NCBI GenBank assembly: GCA_963741315.1 | Contig: CAVUHK010000004.1 | Span: 558,001-622,000, forward strand | Source of the DNA: PALSA-1003 sp963741315 | GTDB taxonomy: Bacteria; Pseudomonadota; Gammaproteobacteria; Burkholderiales; Casimicrobiaceae | Direction: 5' to 3' | DNA length: 64,000 bases | In this document: positions 16,727 through 25,893 of the stretch, one piece after another | Position numbering within the stretch: the first letter of the stretch is position 1 | Layout of the letters: each line of letters opens with the position of its first letter | Notes under the pieces: model-generated | Databases searched by the model: none | What the model was told of the DNA's origin: nothing | The model's input: only the letters and a program-made list of their open reading frames with translations | Program-made: the position numbers and the translations under genes

Positions 16727-18847
16727 TCAGTCGGGTACCGTGACCGTATTGTTCGAGAACGTGATCTGATCGCCAACCGGCGGTGACATGCTGATCGGCG
16801 GCACGTTCGCCGTCGTGATCGCCGGTGCCGCGCCGGGTGCGCCGCCGCGCGGCGTCGTGCGCACCAACTGCGATGGAGGGAGCGGCGCGCCGGCGCTAAG
16901 GTTGGCGTATACCAGATCGAGTGCCTGCAGCAGGTAATAGTGCAGTGGCACGAACGCCGAGTCGTAACCAGGCAGCGCCGGGTTGTCGATGAAGGCCTCG
17001 AAGTGCTGTGCATTCGCGACCTCGATATAGCTGAGTTTGCTGGACGAACCTTCGACGATGCGGTTCTGCCCGAAATACGGCCGTCCATTGAAATTGACCG
17101 GCACATGCGCGTCGGATCGGCCCGCGACGATAATGGCCGGCTTGCCGTGCAGATTCGCGCTACGCAGCGTTTCCTTCACTCCATTCTGCACGCGCAACGC
17201 ATTGGCGTCGTTGCCGATCCAAAGATTGCGCATGCAGATTGCGGCGTCGATGTTGTAGTCCTGCAGCCCGGTCGACGGCGACACCGAGATCGGGTTGTTC
17301 AACGGTCCCGCCGGATTGTTGTTGTTGACGATATTGATCGTCGACATCGGCGGCACGCCGCTGCCGGTGCCAAAAGTCTGCGCCAGCGCCGCAGCAGCGA
17401 CTGGAATTGGCTTGCCGCTCGCGTCGGTCGCCGCGAATGACAGCCCGCAGAGATTGTCGGCGACGCCGAAGCGGCCGTAGGCAATGGCGTACGTCGTCAC
17501 AACCGGCGGATACGCGAGCGTGAAATGCGACGCGTGCAGGCGATTCGACTCCGGCTGCCATCCCGCGCTTAGCAGCACGTCGAGCGCTTCCTCCGCCTGT
17601 TCGGCGAGCGTCGTCTTGGACAACAAGCCCTTCGCCTTGAGCGACGCGCAGCGATTCGCCGCAATCGCCGGGACGGGCAGCACCGCGGCGACGCCGTAGG
17701 ATCCTGCCGCGCGGGTCGATTGCGATGCGCAAGGCTGGTAAAGATTGCCGAGCGTGAAATAGTCGTAGAGCGGCTTGCCGCTACCGACAAGCGCCGTGCT
17801 GCCTCGCCGCACGGTAAGCGCGGGATTGGGCGCAAGTTGCAGCACCGGCTCGGCGGCAGCGACGCCGTCGATCAGACCTTCGGTGTCCTGCTCAGCAGCG
17901 GCGACCGCCGCGGCCGCGCCATTGGACACCGACGACGCGATCACGATGGTGTTTTCGGGTCGGATCTGTGCCTGCCGGCGTCCGTCGGCAAACTTCTCCG
18001 AGTACTGCTCGTTGAGCACGTACAGCGCGAAGCGCACGGCGTGCAGCGTGTAGCGACCCCAGTCCTTTTCCGAGTTCTGTTGCGAATGCGCATGCTTGAC
18101 TGCGACGCGATTGGGGTTCGCCGCAGCATAGCTCCGCAGTTCGCCCGACGACAGCGCGGCGGTGAAGTTGGAATTCTTGCCCGCCGCCGAAACCTCCGCG
18201 CGTACACCGTCGCGAAGGTTGACGCTGTCCGTGGCCAGATCGTGCACACCCATGCCGGTACCCTTGTCGGTGTACGCCACTGCGCAACCATGCTTGAGCC
18301 CCCACTCGCCCGCAGTACCAATCGCACCGTACACGCCACGCGATCCCGACGACGCCGCGGTGACGATGCAGGCACGGTCCTTGTTGAAGGTGGCGGGCAC
18401 CTGCACCATCAACGTGACGTTCTGGCGTCCGCTGCCGTCGTCGTCGTAGGCAAGGTATTCGCTGCCGGCGATCCTGCCTTCGCCCAGTGTGTCCCGGCCG
18501 TTGACGTCGACGTTGGGCCCGAACAGCGTGCCGAAGCCGCCCTTGGGATTGACGTCGACCAGCGCGCGGTAGTTGTTGTAGATCGCGATACGTCGCAATT
18601 CGACCGCCGTTGGCGCGGCCGGATTCGCGGGTGCCGGCGCAGCAGCGGCTTGCAATCCGGTCTTGCCCAAACCCGCTGTCAGCAGGTCGTCGGTCGTGCC
18701 GTCGTAGGTCGTCGCGTCGATCGCGCCGGCGATGAAGGCGGGCTTTACATTGATCGCCGATCCGCCGCCGAGGCTGGCGCAGGCGACTAGTGCGAGCAAG
18801 GTCAGTGCGAAGCACCATGCCGATGCGGTGCGCAGATTCAATCTCAT
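16727..18847 (-). CDS. D-(-)-3-hydroxybutyrate oligomer hydrolase, lipoprotein
   Basis: The 706-residue protein matches the family that cleaves soluble 3-hydroxybutyrate oligomers produced from polyhydroxybutyrate. Visible landmarks are the family N-terminal region IDATTYDGTTDDLLTAGLGK, a VPATFN segment, and the serine of SSVSNGAAA (S308), the expected nucleophile. The signal peptide ends in a lipobox, LVAC (C23), so the protein is probably membrane-anchored in the periplasm or outer membrane. It lets the cell use external or storage-derived oligomers as carbon. Such genes are common in Ralstonia and relatives. Confidence 0.88.
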   Translation of the reverse strand: MRLNLRTASAWCFALTLLALVACASLGGGSAINVKPAFIAGAIDATTYDGTTDDLLTAGLGKTGLQAAAAPAPANPAAPTAVELRRIAIYNNYRALVDVNPKGGFGTLFGPNVDVNGRDTLGEGRIAGSEYLAYDDDGSGRQNVTLMVQVPATFNKDRACIVTAASSGSRGVYGAIGTAGEWGLKHGCAVAYTDKGTGMGVHDLATDSVNLRDGVRAEVSAAGKNSNFTAALSSGELRSYAAANPNRVAVKHAHSQQNSEKDWGRYTLHAVRFALYVLNEQYSEKFADGRRQAQIRPENTIVIASSVSNGAAAAVAAAEQDTEGLIDGVAAAEPVLQLAPNPALTVRRGSTALVGSGKPLYDYFTLGNLYQPCASQSTRAAGSYGVAAVLPVPAIAANRCASLKAKGLLSKTTLAEQAEEALDVLLSAGWQPESNRLHASHFTLAYPPVVTTYAIAYGRFGVADNLCGLSFAATDASGKPIPVAAAALAQTFGTGSGVPPMSTINIVNNNNPAGPLNNPISVSPSTGLQDYNIDAAICMRNLWIGNDANALRVQNGVKETLRSANLHGKPAIIVAGRSDAHVPVNFNGRPYFGQNRIVEGSSSKLSYIEVANAQHFEAFIDNPALPGYDSAFVPLHYYLLQALDLVYANLSAGAPLPPSQLVRTTPRGGAPGAAPAITTANVPPISMSPPVGDQITFSNNTVTVPD

Positions 18848-18868
18848 GGTGTCGCTCTCCAGTCGTTG

Positions 18869-19621
18869 TTACTTCTTGTTCGGCGGCATGTGCTTGCGCG
18901 AGCTGCGCTTTAGCGCCAGCTTGGAGCGCTTTTCATGGCGCCGGCCGCGCCGGTCTTCCTTCGCCACTCGCAGTCGCTTCGGGTGCGAGCCGAAGACCTG
19001 CTTCCACACGCCATCCTCGTAAATGCCCTGATAGCCGCCCTTGTGGATCTGGAACGGCCGGATGATTTCCCTGAGGTGGTCGAATTGCACCGTGCCGGGC
19101 TTGTGGAAGGATTCGAAATACGCGGGATAGACGAAGTTGGTCATCGGGATGCCGTTGACCGGAAAGCTCAGGTCCTCGACCGGATCGGCGGCTTCGTAGC
19201 CGTAGACGCGCTTCGAGTGCGGCCGCATGGTGACCAGGTTGATGCAGGGATCGACGAGCATCTCGACCAGCTCGTGCGACGCGACGACGCTGACCGGCTG
19301 GTTGTGCGCAAGCGTCGTCTTCACGAACACCTTGGACTGCGGATAGCCTTCGGGCGTGAGGTCGTGAAAGGCGAGCCCGTGCGCATGTTCGGCGTGGTCG
19401 AGAAACACGATCGCCCAGCAGCCGTGAACGTATCCTTCCGTCTTGACCAGCTTTGCCCAGGTACCCCAGACCGGCGCCACGTGCTCGTCGATGAATTTCT
19501 GCATCGCCTCGATCAGCGCATCGAAGTCGACGCCCATGGGTACCGTCGCCTTGTTGAAGCACGCTATGGTCGGCGTGTGGCCCTTGAAAAAGGCGTCGAC
19601 TCTGGTTCTGGTCTTGTTCAT
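18869..19621 (-). CDS. Uncharacterised protein with HELVE motif and basic tail
   Basis: I do not recognise this 250-residue protein. It has no signal peptide. The central segment VVASHELVEMLVDPC (around residue 115) resembles the start of a zinc-metallopeptidase helix but lacks the second His of HExxH. The middle also has several conserved-looking aromatic motifs (GYEAADPVEDL, FVYPAYFESF). The last 35 residues are strongly basic (Lys and Arg rich), as in a nucleic-acid or membrane-surface contact. It lies 21 nt upstream of the oligomer hydrolase on the same strand, so the two may be co-transcribed. Confidence 0.7.
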   Translation of the reverse strand: MNKTRTRVDAFFKGHTPTIACFNKATVPMGVDFDALIEAMQKFIDEHVAPVWGTWAKLVKTEGYVHGCWAIVFLDHAEHAHGLAFHDLTPEGYPQSKVFVKTTLAHNQPVSVVASHELVEMLVDPCINLVTMRPHSKRVYGYEAADPVEDLSFPVNGIPMTNFVYPAYFESFHKPGTVQFDHLREIIRPFQIHKGGYQGIYEDGVWKQVFGSHPKRLRVAKEDRRGRRHEKRSKLALKRSSRKHMPPNKK

Positions 19622-19636
19622 TCCTGTCCCCGGGAT

Positions 19637-21655
19637 TCAGGCCGGCGTCGCGGTCGCGGCAGCATCCACCAGCCCCATCTTCTGCAGCAAGGCCTGCCAA
19701 CGCGCATCGCCATGCAGATTGCGCAATAGCAGTTCGGCCTTGATCTCGATCAGGCCGGGGTCGCGCTCCGCGTCGGCCCGCTCCAGCCACTCGAAAGCCT
19801 TGTCGGCGTCGCCGATGTAGGCGTACGCCAGCGCAATCTGCGTCGCCGCACCCGACGCGTGCTTGTCGACCAGCTCGCGCAAGGTCGCCTGCGCGCCCGC
19901 GGCGTTGCCCAGCGAGTGTTCGGCCAACGTCAATCCCAGCAGCCGCAGGACGTCGACACTCTCCTTTTCGAAGGCCGCGCGCGCTTGCGACCACTGTTTG
20001 CGTGCCACTTCTAACATGCCCAGCCAGTAGTGCGTGAATCCGCCGCCAGGGTTAAGTTCGAGTGCCTTGGCCAGCGCTGCCGATGCTTCGTCGAGGAGTC
20101 CCGCGCTGAGGTAGCGCGATCCCAGGACGCGATGCGCCCGCGAACTCAGTGGATCGAGCGTCACCGCGCGCCGCAGCAGTACGATCGCCTCGTCCTGCCG
20201 ACCGAGACACGCCGCCATGATCGCGACGTCTCGCAGCACGTGCACGTTCCCCGGCGCCAGTTCCAGCGCACGGCGGAACGAAGCGTGCGCGGCCTGCCAG
20301 TTCCAGTCCCGGGCCATGCGGATGAAGCCGAGCGCGGCGTGCCCTTCCGCAAGGTTCGGCTCCAATTCGATCGAACGCTCCGCCGCCTGGCGTGCGCGCT
20401 CGAAGGTTTCCGAATAGGGCGCCCATGCGTAACCCGCCTGGTCGGCGTAGGCTCGCGCCAGGAACGCCCATGCCAGCGCGTATCCGGCGTCGATCGCCAA
20501 TGCGCGGTTGTAGAACTCGATGCCTTTGGCGATGCCTTCCTCGCTTTGCCGATCGGCAAAAAAGCGGCCCTGCAGGTAGAGCTGGTACGCATCGGCATCC
20601 GCGCCGCGCCCTTTGGTCGCGGCCGCGACGTCGGCCTTGACCTGCGCGCTCAGCGACCCGTCGCTGGTCGTGCCCAGCAGCGCCACCCGCAACTCCTTGA
20701 CGACCGCCTGCGCGATGTCGTCCTGCACCGCGAATATGTCGTCGAGCTCCCGATCGTAGGTCTGCGACCACAGCGCGGAATCGGTCGCCACCTGCACCAG
20801 TTGCGCGCTGATCCGCAACCGCTTGCCGGCCCTGCGCACGCTGCCTTCGAGCACGGTCGCCACGTTCAGTTTCTTGCCGATGGTCGGGATGTCGACGCTC
20901 GATCCCTTGAAGCTGAACGCCGACGTGCGCGACGCCACGCGCAGCCCGGCAATCTTCGACAACAGGTTCAGGAATTCCTCGGCCAGGCCGTCGGCGAAGT
21001 ATTCCTGGTCCTTCTCCGCGCTGAGGTTGGTGAATGGCAGCACCGCGATCGACGGCGTGTTCTCGTCGATCGACGCCAGCAGCGACTGCAGCGGTGCAAA
21101 TACCTGCGGCAGCCCCGGATGGCGCAATTCGTAGACCGCTTCGCGCCGCGCGAGGCCCTTGAGCCCGTGTTCGCCGAGCGGCTTGAAGCTGACTTCGGGC
21201 GGCGCCATGTCGCGACACAAGCTGTGCGTGACCTCCGAGAGCAGCGTCTGGCCGCCGTGGCCAAGCCCCACCAGCCGCGCCGCGCGATTGACCGCCGGGC
21301 CATAGTAGTCGCCATCGCGAAGCTCGGCCTCACCGGTGTGCAGCGCCATGCGCGCGCGAATCCTGACCGCCCCGGGCCAGGGCTCGGCATGCAGCGCGTG
21401 CTGTGCGTCGAGCGTCGCGGCGAGTCCGTCGGGCGCGCTGCCGAAAGCCGCGTGAAAGCCGTCGCCCGTGGTCTTGATGACCCGGCCACTGTGCCGTTCG
21501 ATGCAGTCGCGGACCAGCACGTCATGGCGCGCAAGCGCCGCGCCCATCGACTCGCGCTGCAGCTCCCACAATTTGGTGCTGCCTTCGATGTCGGTGAACA
21601 GGAAGGTCACCGTGCCGGTGGGTAACCGCTGCGCTGGATTGGCCGGTTCAGCCAT
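19637..21655 (-). CDS. Class III adenylate/guanylate cyclase fused to TolB-like domain and TPR repeats
   Basis: This is a 672-residue soluble protein with three parts. A class III cyclase domain (about residues 10-180) has metal aspartates in FTDIEGST (D22) and TTGDGFH (D65) and the transition-state region VNRAARL. A domain of the type found in FlgO/TolB-like proteins (about 215-345) follows, with IAVLPFTNLSAEKDQEYFADGLAEE. The C-terminal half is a series of tetratricopeptide repeats. Similar fusions are numerous in soil bacteria and are thought to make cAMP in response to protein partners. The ATG at 21655 follows GAAGG; earlier in-frame starts lack a ribosome site. Confidence 0.85.
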   Translation of the reverse strand: MAEPANPAQRLPTGTVTFLFTDIEGSTKLWELQRESMGAALARHDVLVRDCIERHSGRVIKTTGDGFHAAFGSAPDGLAATLDAQHALHAEPWPGAVRIRARMALHTGEAELRDGDYYGPAVNRAARLVGLGHGGQTLLSEVTHSLCRDMAPPEVSFKPLGEHGLKGLARREAVYELRHPGLPQVFAPLQSLLASIDENTPSIAVLPFTNLSAEKDQEYFADGLAEEFLNLLSKIAGLRVASRTSAFSFKGSSVDIPTIGKKLNVATVLEGSVRRAGKRLRISAQLVQVATDSALWSQTYDRELDDIFAVQDDIAQAVVKELRVALLGTTSDGSLSAQVKADVAAATKGRGADADAYQLYLQGRFFADRQSEEGIAKGIEFYNRALAIDAGYALAWAFLARAYADQAGYAWAPYSETFERARQAAERSIELEPNLAEGHAALGFIRMARDWNWQAAHASFRRALELAPGNVHVLRDVAIMAACLGRQDEAIVLLRRAVTLDPLSSRAHRVLGSRYLSAGLLDEASAALAKALELNPGGGFTHYWLGMLEVARKQWSQARAAFEKESVDVLRLLGLTLAEHSLGNAAGAQATLRELVDKHASGAATQIALAYAYIGDADKAFEWLERADAERDPGLIEIKAELLLRNLHGDARWQALLQKMGLVDAAATATPA

Positions 21656-21849
21656 GGCTACCTTCAGTAGAACACTTTCCGGGTGCAATCGACGCTGCAT
21701 TGCCTGTCGTATTGTATCGCGCATCCGCGGGGCCATGGCGCCGGCCGGACCCGCCGATCGCGGGCGACACTCAAGCGGATCGCGATGTGCCAGAATACTT
21801 CGCGGAGCGTCGCCATAACAGGCGCCGGTACAAAGGAGGCCTCGTGAGC

Positions 21850-21909
21850 ATGCAATTCCCCGACGAGCGCACTAATCTCGCGTACGTTTACGCGCTCAAG
21901 CCGGCGTAA
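21850..21909 (+). CDS. 19-21-codon leader mini-ORF upstream of a Tat hydrolase
   Basis: A strong ribosome site (AAAGGAGG, 21832-21839) precedes an overlapping pair of starts, GTG at 21844 and ATG at 21850. The short frame ends in LAYVYALKPA and TAA at 21907-21909. The hydrolase GTG starts only 2 nt later and has no good ribosome site of its own. This suggests translational coupling through the mini-ORF. The peptide resembles nothing known to me. Confidence 0.4.
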   Translation: MQFPDERTNLAYVYALKPA

Positions 21910-21911
21910 CG

Positions 21912-22961
21912 GTGGCCGTCGACACTGCACCCGGATCGCGGCGAAATTTCCTGGTGGCGGCGGGCTCGGCGCTGGCCACGACGGCGTTGCCCGCCGCGAA
22001 TTCGAGCGCCCAATCGCCTGCACCCGCCACGGGGCTTGCCGCGGTCGCGGCGTCGGACCACTGGACGGTCAAGCGCACAGGCCCCGACAACGTGAAGCTC
22101 TACCTGCGCCGAAAGCGGCTGCGGAGTCAGGATAATGGCAGCGCACCACGCGGGACCATCCTCTTCGTGCACGGCTCGTCGGTGTCGGCGACGCCGGTGT
22201 TCGACCTGCAGCTGCCCGGCAAACCGGAAGCATCGACGATGGACTGGTTCGCGCGCGCGGGGTTCGACACCTGGTGCGTCGACTGCGAAGGCTACGGTTA
22301 CTCCGACAAGTGGCGACCGGTAAACGCCGACATCGCCTGTGGTGCTGACGACCTCGCCGCCGCGTCGCAGTACATCCTCGGTCAAACCGGCGCGTCCAGA
22401 CTGCTGATCTATGGCGCGTCGTCCGGAGCCCTGCGGGCCGGATTATTCGCGCAGCGATACCCGGATCGCGTCGAGCGCCTGGCGCTCGATGCACTGGTGT
22501 GGACGGGAGAAGGCAGTCCGACGCTTGCCGAGCGCAAGAAGCGCCTCGCCGAGTATCGGGCCGCCAACCGGCGGCCGATCGATCGCGCCATGGTGCGCAG
22601 CATCTTTACCCGCGACCATCCGGGCACCAGCGATCTTACCGTCGTAGACGCCTTCGCCGACGCCGTGCTGGCGCTCGACACGTCGGTGCCGACCGGAACC
22701 TACATCGACATGTCGGCCAACCTGCCGGTGCTCGACCCCGAGAAGATCACTGCGCCGACCCTGATCATGCGCGGCCAGTGGGACGGCATCGCGTCATTCG
22801 AGGATCTGGCGCGCTTCTTCGCGAAGCTTCCCAATCCGGACAAGCAGTTCGTCGTCATGCCGGGCATCGCGCACACCAGCACGCGCTCGAAGAACTGGGC
22901 GTACGTCTACCACCTGCTCGAAGGCTATTTCAGCCAACCCCCGCTGATATATACCGGCTGA
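21912..22961 (+). CDS. Tat-exported alpha/beta hydrolase
   Basis: The 349-residue protein begins with a twin-arginine signal, GSRRNFLVAAGSALATTAL, with likely cleavage near residue 33. The body is an alpha/beta hydrolase with FVHGSSVSATPVFD (oxyanion region), the nucleophile serine in IYGASSGALRAG, a late Asp in RGQWDGIAS and His in PGIAHTS. Such exported hydrolases usually act on esters or amides in the periplasm. The start is a GTG coupled to a preceding mini-ORF. It is divergent from the cyclase gene; substrate unknown. Confidence 0.8.
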   Translation: MAVDTAPGSRRNFLVAAGSALATTALPAANSSAQSPAPATGLAAVAASDHWTVKRTGPDNVKLYLRRKRLRSQDNGSAPRGTILFVHGSSVSATPVFDLQLPGKPEASTMDWFARAGFDTWCVDCEGYGYSDKWRPVNADIACGADDLAAASQYILGQTGASRLLIYGASSGALRAGLFAQRYPDRVERLALDALVWTGEGSPTLAERKKRLAEYRAANRRPIDRAMVRSIFTRDHPGTSDLTVVDAFADAVLALDTSVPTGTYIDMSANLPVLDPEKITAPTLIMRGQWDGIASFEDLARFFAKLPNPDKQFVVMPGIAHTSTRSKNWAYVYHLLEGYFSQPPLIYTG

Positions 22962-22978
22962 CCGCCACGCAGCGCAGG

Positions 22979-24823
22979 CTAGAGGAAGCCGACGGACAAC
23001 CAGGGAATCGCGGCGATGATCACCAGCGCGACGAACAGCGCGGCGAGGTAGCGCCATACGCGTGGCATCGCGACGTCGGGCGAGACCTTGCCGATCGCGC
23101 ATGCAGCATAGAAGCCGACGCCGAACGGCGGCGCGAACAGGCCCAGGCCCATCGCGAACACGACCACCATCGCATAGTGCACCTCGTGCACGCCCAGCAC
23201 GCGCGCGACCGGAAACAGCAATGGGCCGAACAGCACGATGGCGGGAATGCCTTCGAGCACGCTGCCCAGCACGATGAACGCGATCACCGAAATCGCCAGG
23301 AAGCCGCCCTTCCCTCCAGGCACCGCCTCCATCACCGTCACCAGCTGCCGTGAGAATCCGGATTGCGTCAGCGCCCACGCCATGCCGGTGGCGCAGCCGA
23401 TGATCAGGAGGATCGCGCCCGAGAGCGATGCCGTGTCGACCAGCATGGGGTAGATCCGGCGCCAGTCGAACTGGCGGTAGACCAGAAGGCCGGCCAGCAG
23501 CGAGTACACGATGCCGACGGTCGACACTTCGGTCGCGGTCGCCACACCTTCGACGACCACCGTGCGGATCACGACCGGCAACGCGAGCGCGGGCAGCGCG
23601 ATCAGCAGCGCCCGGCCGACCTGCGCCCAGGTGGCGCGCGCTATCCCCGTAATCGCATCGCCCTTGGTTTCGAAGTACACCAGCACGCCCAGCGCGATCA
23701 TGCCCACCACCGCGGGCAGCAGGCCGCCGGTGAACAACGCGGCGATCGACACGCCGGTGACCGATCCGATGGTGATGAGTACCAGGCTCGGTGGAATCGT
23801 TTCTGACATCGCGCCCGACGACGACAGCAGCGCGATCAAATCGCCGTCGCGCGCGCCGCGCCGCTTCATCTCCGGGAACAGGGCAGGCGCCACCGCGGCC
23901 ATGTCGGCCGCCTTGGAGCCGGATATGCCCGACACCAGATACATGGCGCCCAGCAGGACGTACTGCAACCCTCCGCGCACATGGCCGAGCAGCGTCGCCA
24001 GGAAATTGACCATCGCACGCGCCAGGCCGGTCATCTCGATCAACGCGCCGAGGAACACGAACAGCGGTACGGAGAGCAGGATCAGCGTGGACATCCCTTC
24101 GTCCATGCGGCTGACCACGATGGTGAGCGGCGTGCGAGTCGTCAGCGCGAGGTAGGACAGCGTCGCCAGGCCGAACGCAAAAGCGATCGGCACTCCCATC
24201 ACCACGCACGACGCAACCAGGCCGACGAAGAACACGACGAGGTTGTAGTTGCCCAGCGTCGCGAATACCGGCCGCAACAGCCACAGCGCTGTGACGATGA
24301 CGGCCAACGCCACGAGGGCCGAGGCGACCTGCGCCGGCGGCGAGCGCTCGGCGAGTCGCACCAGCGCGATCACCATCATCAGCACCACGCCGACGCCGAT
24401 CGCGGCGACACGAAAGGTGTCGTGCAGCTCCAGCGCCGGCGTGCTGATCAGCCACTGCCCCGTGATGTACTCGTACGACGGCGACAGGATGAGCAGGACG
24501 TACATGATGACGATCAGAGCGCTCACCGTCTCGACCCAGGAGCGCCACGCCGGCCGCATCATGCCGACGAAGGTGGTGAGCCGCATGTGCTCGCCGCGGC
24601 GCAATGCGATCACCGCGCCGAACATGGCAAGCCACAGGAAAAGGATCGACGCGAGTTCGTCCGACCAGGTCAGCGGCCGGTTGAAGACATAGCGTGAAAC
24701 CACGCCGGAGAACAGGATGACGATCTCGGCGACGACCAGGATCGCCGCCGGTACTTCGGTGATCCAGGCCAGCGCGCGATCGATACCCCGGAACCGGCGA
24801 AGCTCAGGCGAGCTTGCCCGCAT
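22979..24823 (-). CDS. TRAP transporter fused permease (DctQ-DctM)
   Basis: This 614-residue membrane protein joins the small and large TRAP permease subunits. The first 165 residues form a four-span DctQ-like part, with VSRYVFNRPLTWSDELASILFLWLA split over the first two spans. From about residue 190 the DctM part follows, with the family phrases GVPIAFAFGLATLS, VPLFVFLGALIE, GSKAADMAAVAP and SETIPPSLVLITIGS. It imports carboxylates using a sodium gradient, working with the adjacent binding protein. Its start overlaps the end of that gene by 20 bp. Confidence 0.92.
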   Translation of the reverse strand: MRASSPELRRFRGIDRALAWITEVPAAILVVAEIVILFSGVVSRYVFNRPLTWSDELASILFLWLAMFGAVIALRRGEHMRLTTFVGMMRPAWRSWVETVSALIVIMYVLLILSPSYEYITGQWLISTPALELHDTFRVAAIGVGVVLMMVIALVRLAERSPPAQVASALVALAVIVTALWLLRPVFATLGNYNLVVFFVGLVASCVVMGVPIAFAFGLATLSYLALTTRTPLTIVVSRMDEGMSTLILLSVPLFVFLGALIEMTGLARAMVNFLATLLGHVRGGLQYVLLGAMYLVSGISGSKAADMAAVAPALFPEMKRRGARDGDLIALLSSSGAMSETIPPSLVLITIGSVTGVSIAALFTGGLLPAVVGMIALGVLVYFETKGDAITGIARATWAQVGRALLIALPALALPVVIRTVVVEGVATATEVSTVGIVYSLLAGLLVYRQFDWRRIYPMLVDTASLSGAILLIIGCATGMAWALTQSGFSRQLVTVMEAVPGGKGGFLAISVIAFIVLGSVLEGIPAIVLFGPLLFPVARVLGVHEVHYAMVVVFAMGLGLFAPPFGVGFYAACAIGKVSPDVAMPRVWRYLAALFVALVIIAAIPWLSVGFL

Positions 24824-25820
24824 ACTTTTCCAGCGCTGCCCACGCTTCGGCGCCGAACTTGCCCTTCCATTCGTCGTAGAAGCCGGCCTTGGTCAGCACC
24901 GCCCGGAACGCATTCTTGTCCGGATAGTTGAAGACCATGCCCTTCTGCTTCAGCGTGACTTCGACCCCGACGTTGAGCTTGGCCATGTCGTCACGCTGCG
25001 CAAGGACCGCCGCGGTGACGTTGCGCGTGATGATGTCCTGCAGATCCTTCGGAATGCCTGCCCAGCTCTTGCCGTTGGCGAGGATCCACTGGCCATCCCA
25101 CATGTGATCGGTCATCGACACGTACTTCTGTACTTCATAGAGCTTGGCGATCTCGAGCAGCGACAGCGCGTTTTCCTGCCCCTCGACGACCTTGGTCTGC
25201 AGCGCCGAGTAGACCTCGCTGAAGTTGATGCTCGCCGGCGACGCGCCAAGCGCCTTGAACAGCGACGTCCACAGCGGGCTCGGTGGGACGCGGATCTTGA
25301 ACCCCTTCAAGTCGTCCGGCGTGTTGATCGGCCGGGTGCTGCTGGTAATCTGCCGGAAACCGTTCTCGAGGCAACGGTCGAAGGTGTACAGGCCGGATTT
25401 GGCGATGGCGGCGCGCACGAATGCGCCCAGGTCGCCGTCCATCGCCGCCCACACGGTCGGATAGTCCTTGAATGCGAATGCCACGCCATTGATCGCCGCC
25501 ACCGGCACCAGGGTCTGCAGGATCAGGCCCGACAGGGGAAAGAAGTCGATCGCGCCCGAGCGAATCTGCGACAGCATGTCGGTGTCGCCGCCGAGCTGGT
25601 TGTTGGGAAAAACCTGGATGTCGACGCGGCCCTTCGTTTCGGCCTTGATCTTGTCGGCGGCTTCCTTGACCCTGATCGTGCTGGGATGGGAGATGGGGAT
25701 ATTGTTCGCCCACTTGAGCTGGAACTCTGCGGTCTGCGCGAACGCGCTCCGGGTTCCGGTCACGGCCAGCGCTGCGGCGCCAGCGACGGTCTGCACGAAC
25801 TTGCGGCGATCGATTTGCAT
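24804..25820 (-). CDS. TRAP transporter substrate-binding protein (DctP family)
   Basis: The 338-residue protein has a Tat-type signal (DRRKFVQTVAGAAAL, ending AFAQ near residue 28). The body is DctP-like: FQLKWANNIPISHPSTIRVKEAADKI, then FPNNQLGGDTDMLSQIRSGAIDF, and an Arg-containing KGFKIRVPPSPLW segment that in this family holds the carboxylate-binding arginine. GGAGG lies 7 nt before the ATG. It binds a small carboxylate in the periplasm and passes it to the fused permease. It follows an SDR and an E1 alpha/beta pair, which suggests a hydroxy- or keto-acid ligand. Confidence 0.9.
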   Translation of the reverse strand: MQIDRRKFVQTVAGAAALAVTGTRSAFAQTAEFQLKWANNIPISHPSTIRVKEAADKIKAETKGRVDIQVFPNNQLGGDTDMLSQIRSGAIDFFPLSGLILQTLVPVAAINGVAFAFKDYPTVWAAMDGDLGAFVRAAIAKSGLYTFDRCLENGFRQITSSTRPINTPDDLKGFKIRVPPSPLWTSLFKALGASPASINFSEVYSALQTKVVEGQENALSLLEIAKLYEVQKYVSMTDHMWDGQWILANGKSWAGIPKDLQDIITRNVTAAVLAQRDDMAKLNVGVEVTLKQKGMVFNYPDKNAFRAVLTKAGFYDEWKGKFGAEAWAALEKYAGKLA

Positions 25821-25893
25821 GGTGTTTCCTCCTTGAGGTCGCTTTGTGTTGTGTTGCAAGTCATTACGCTGCCGCGCCGGAATGCGCGGCGAA

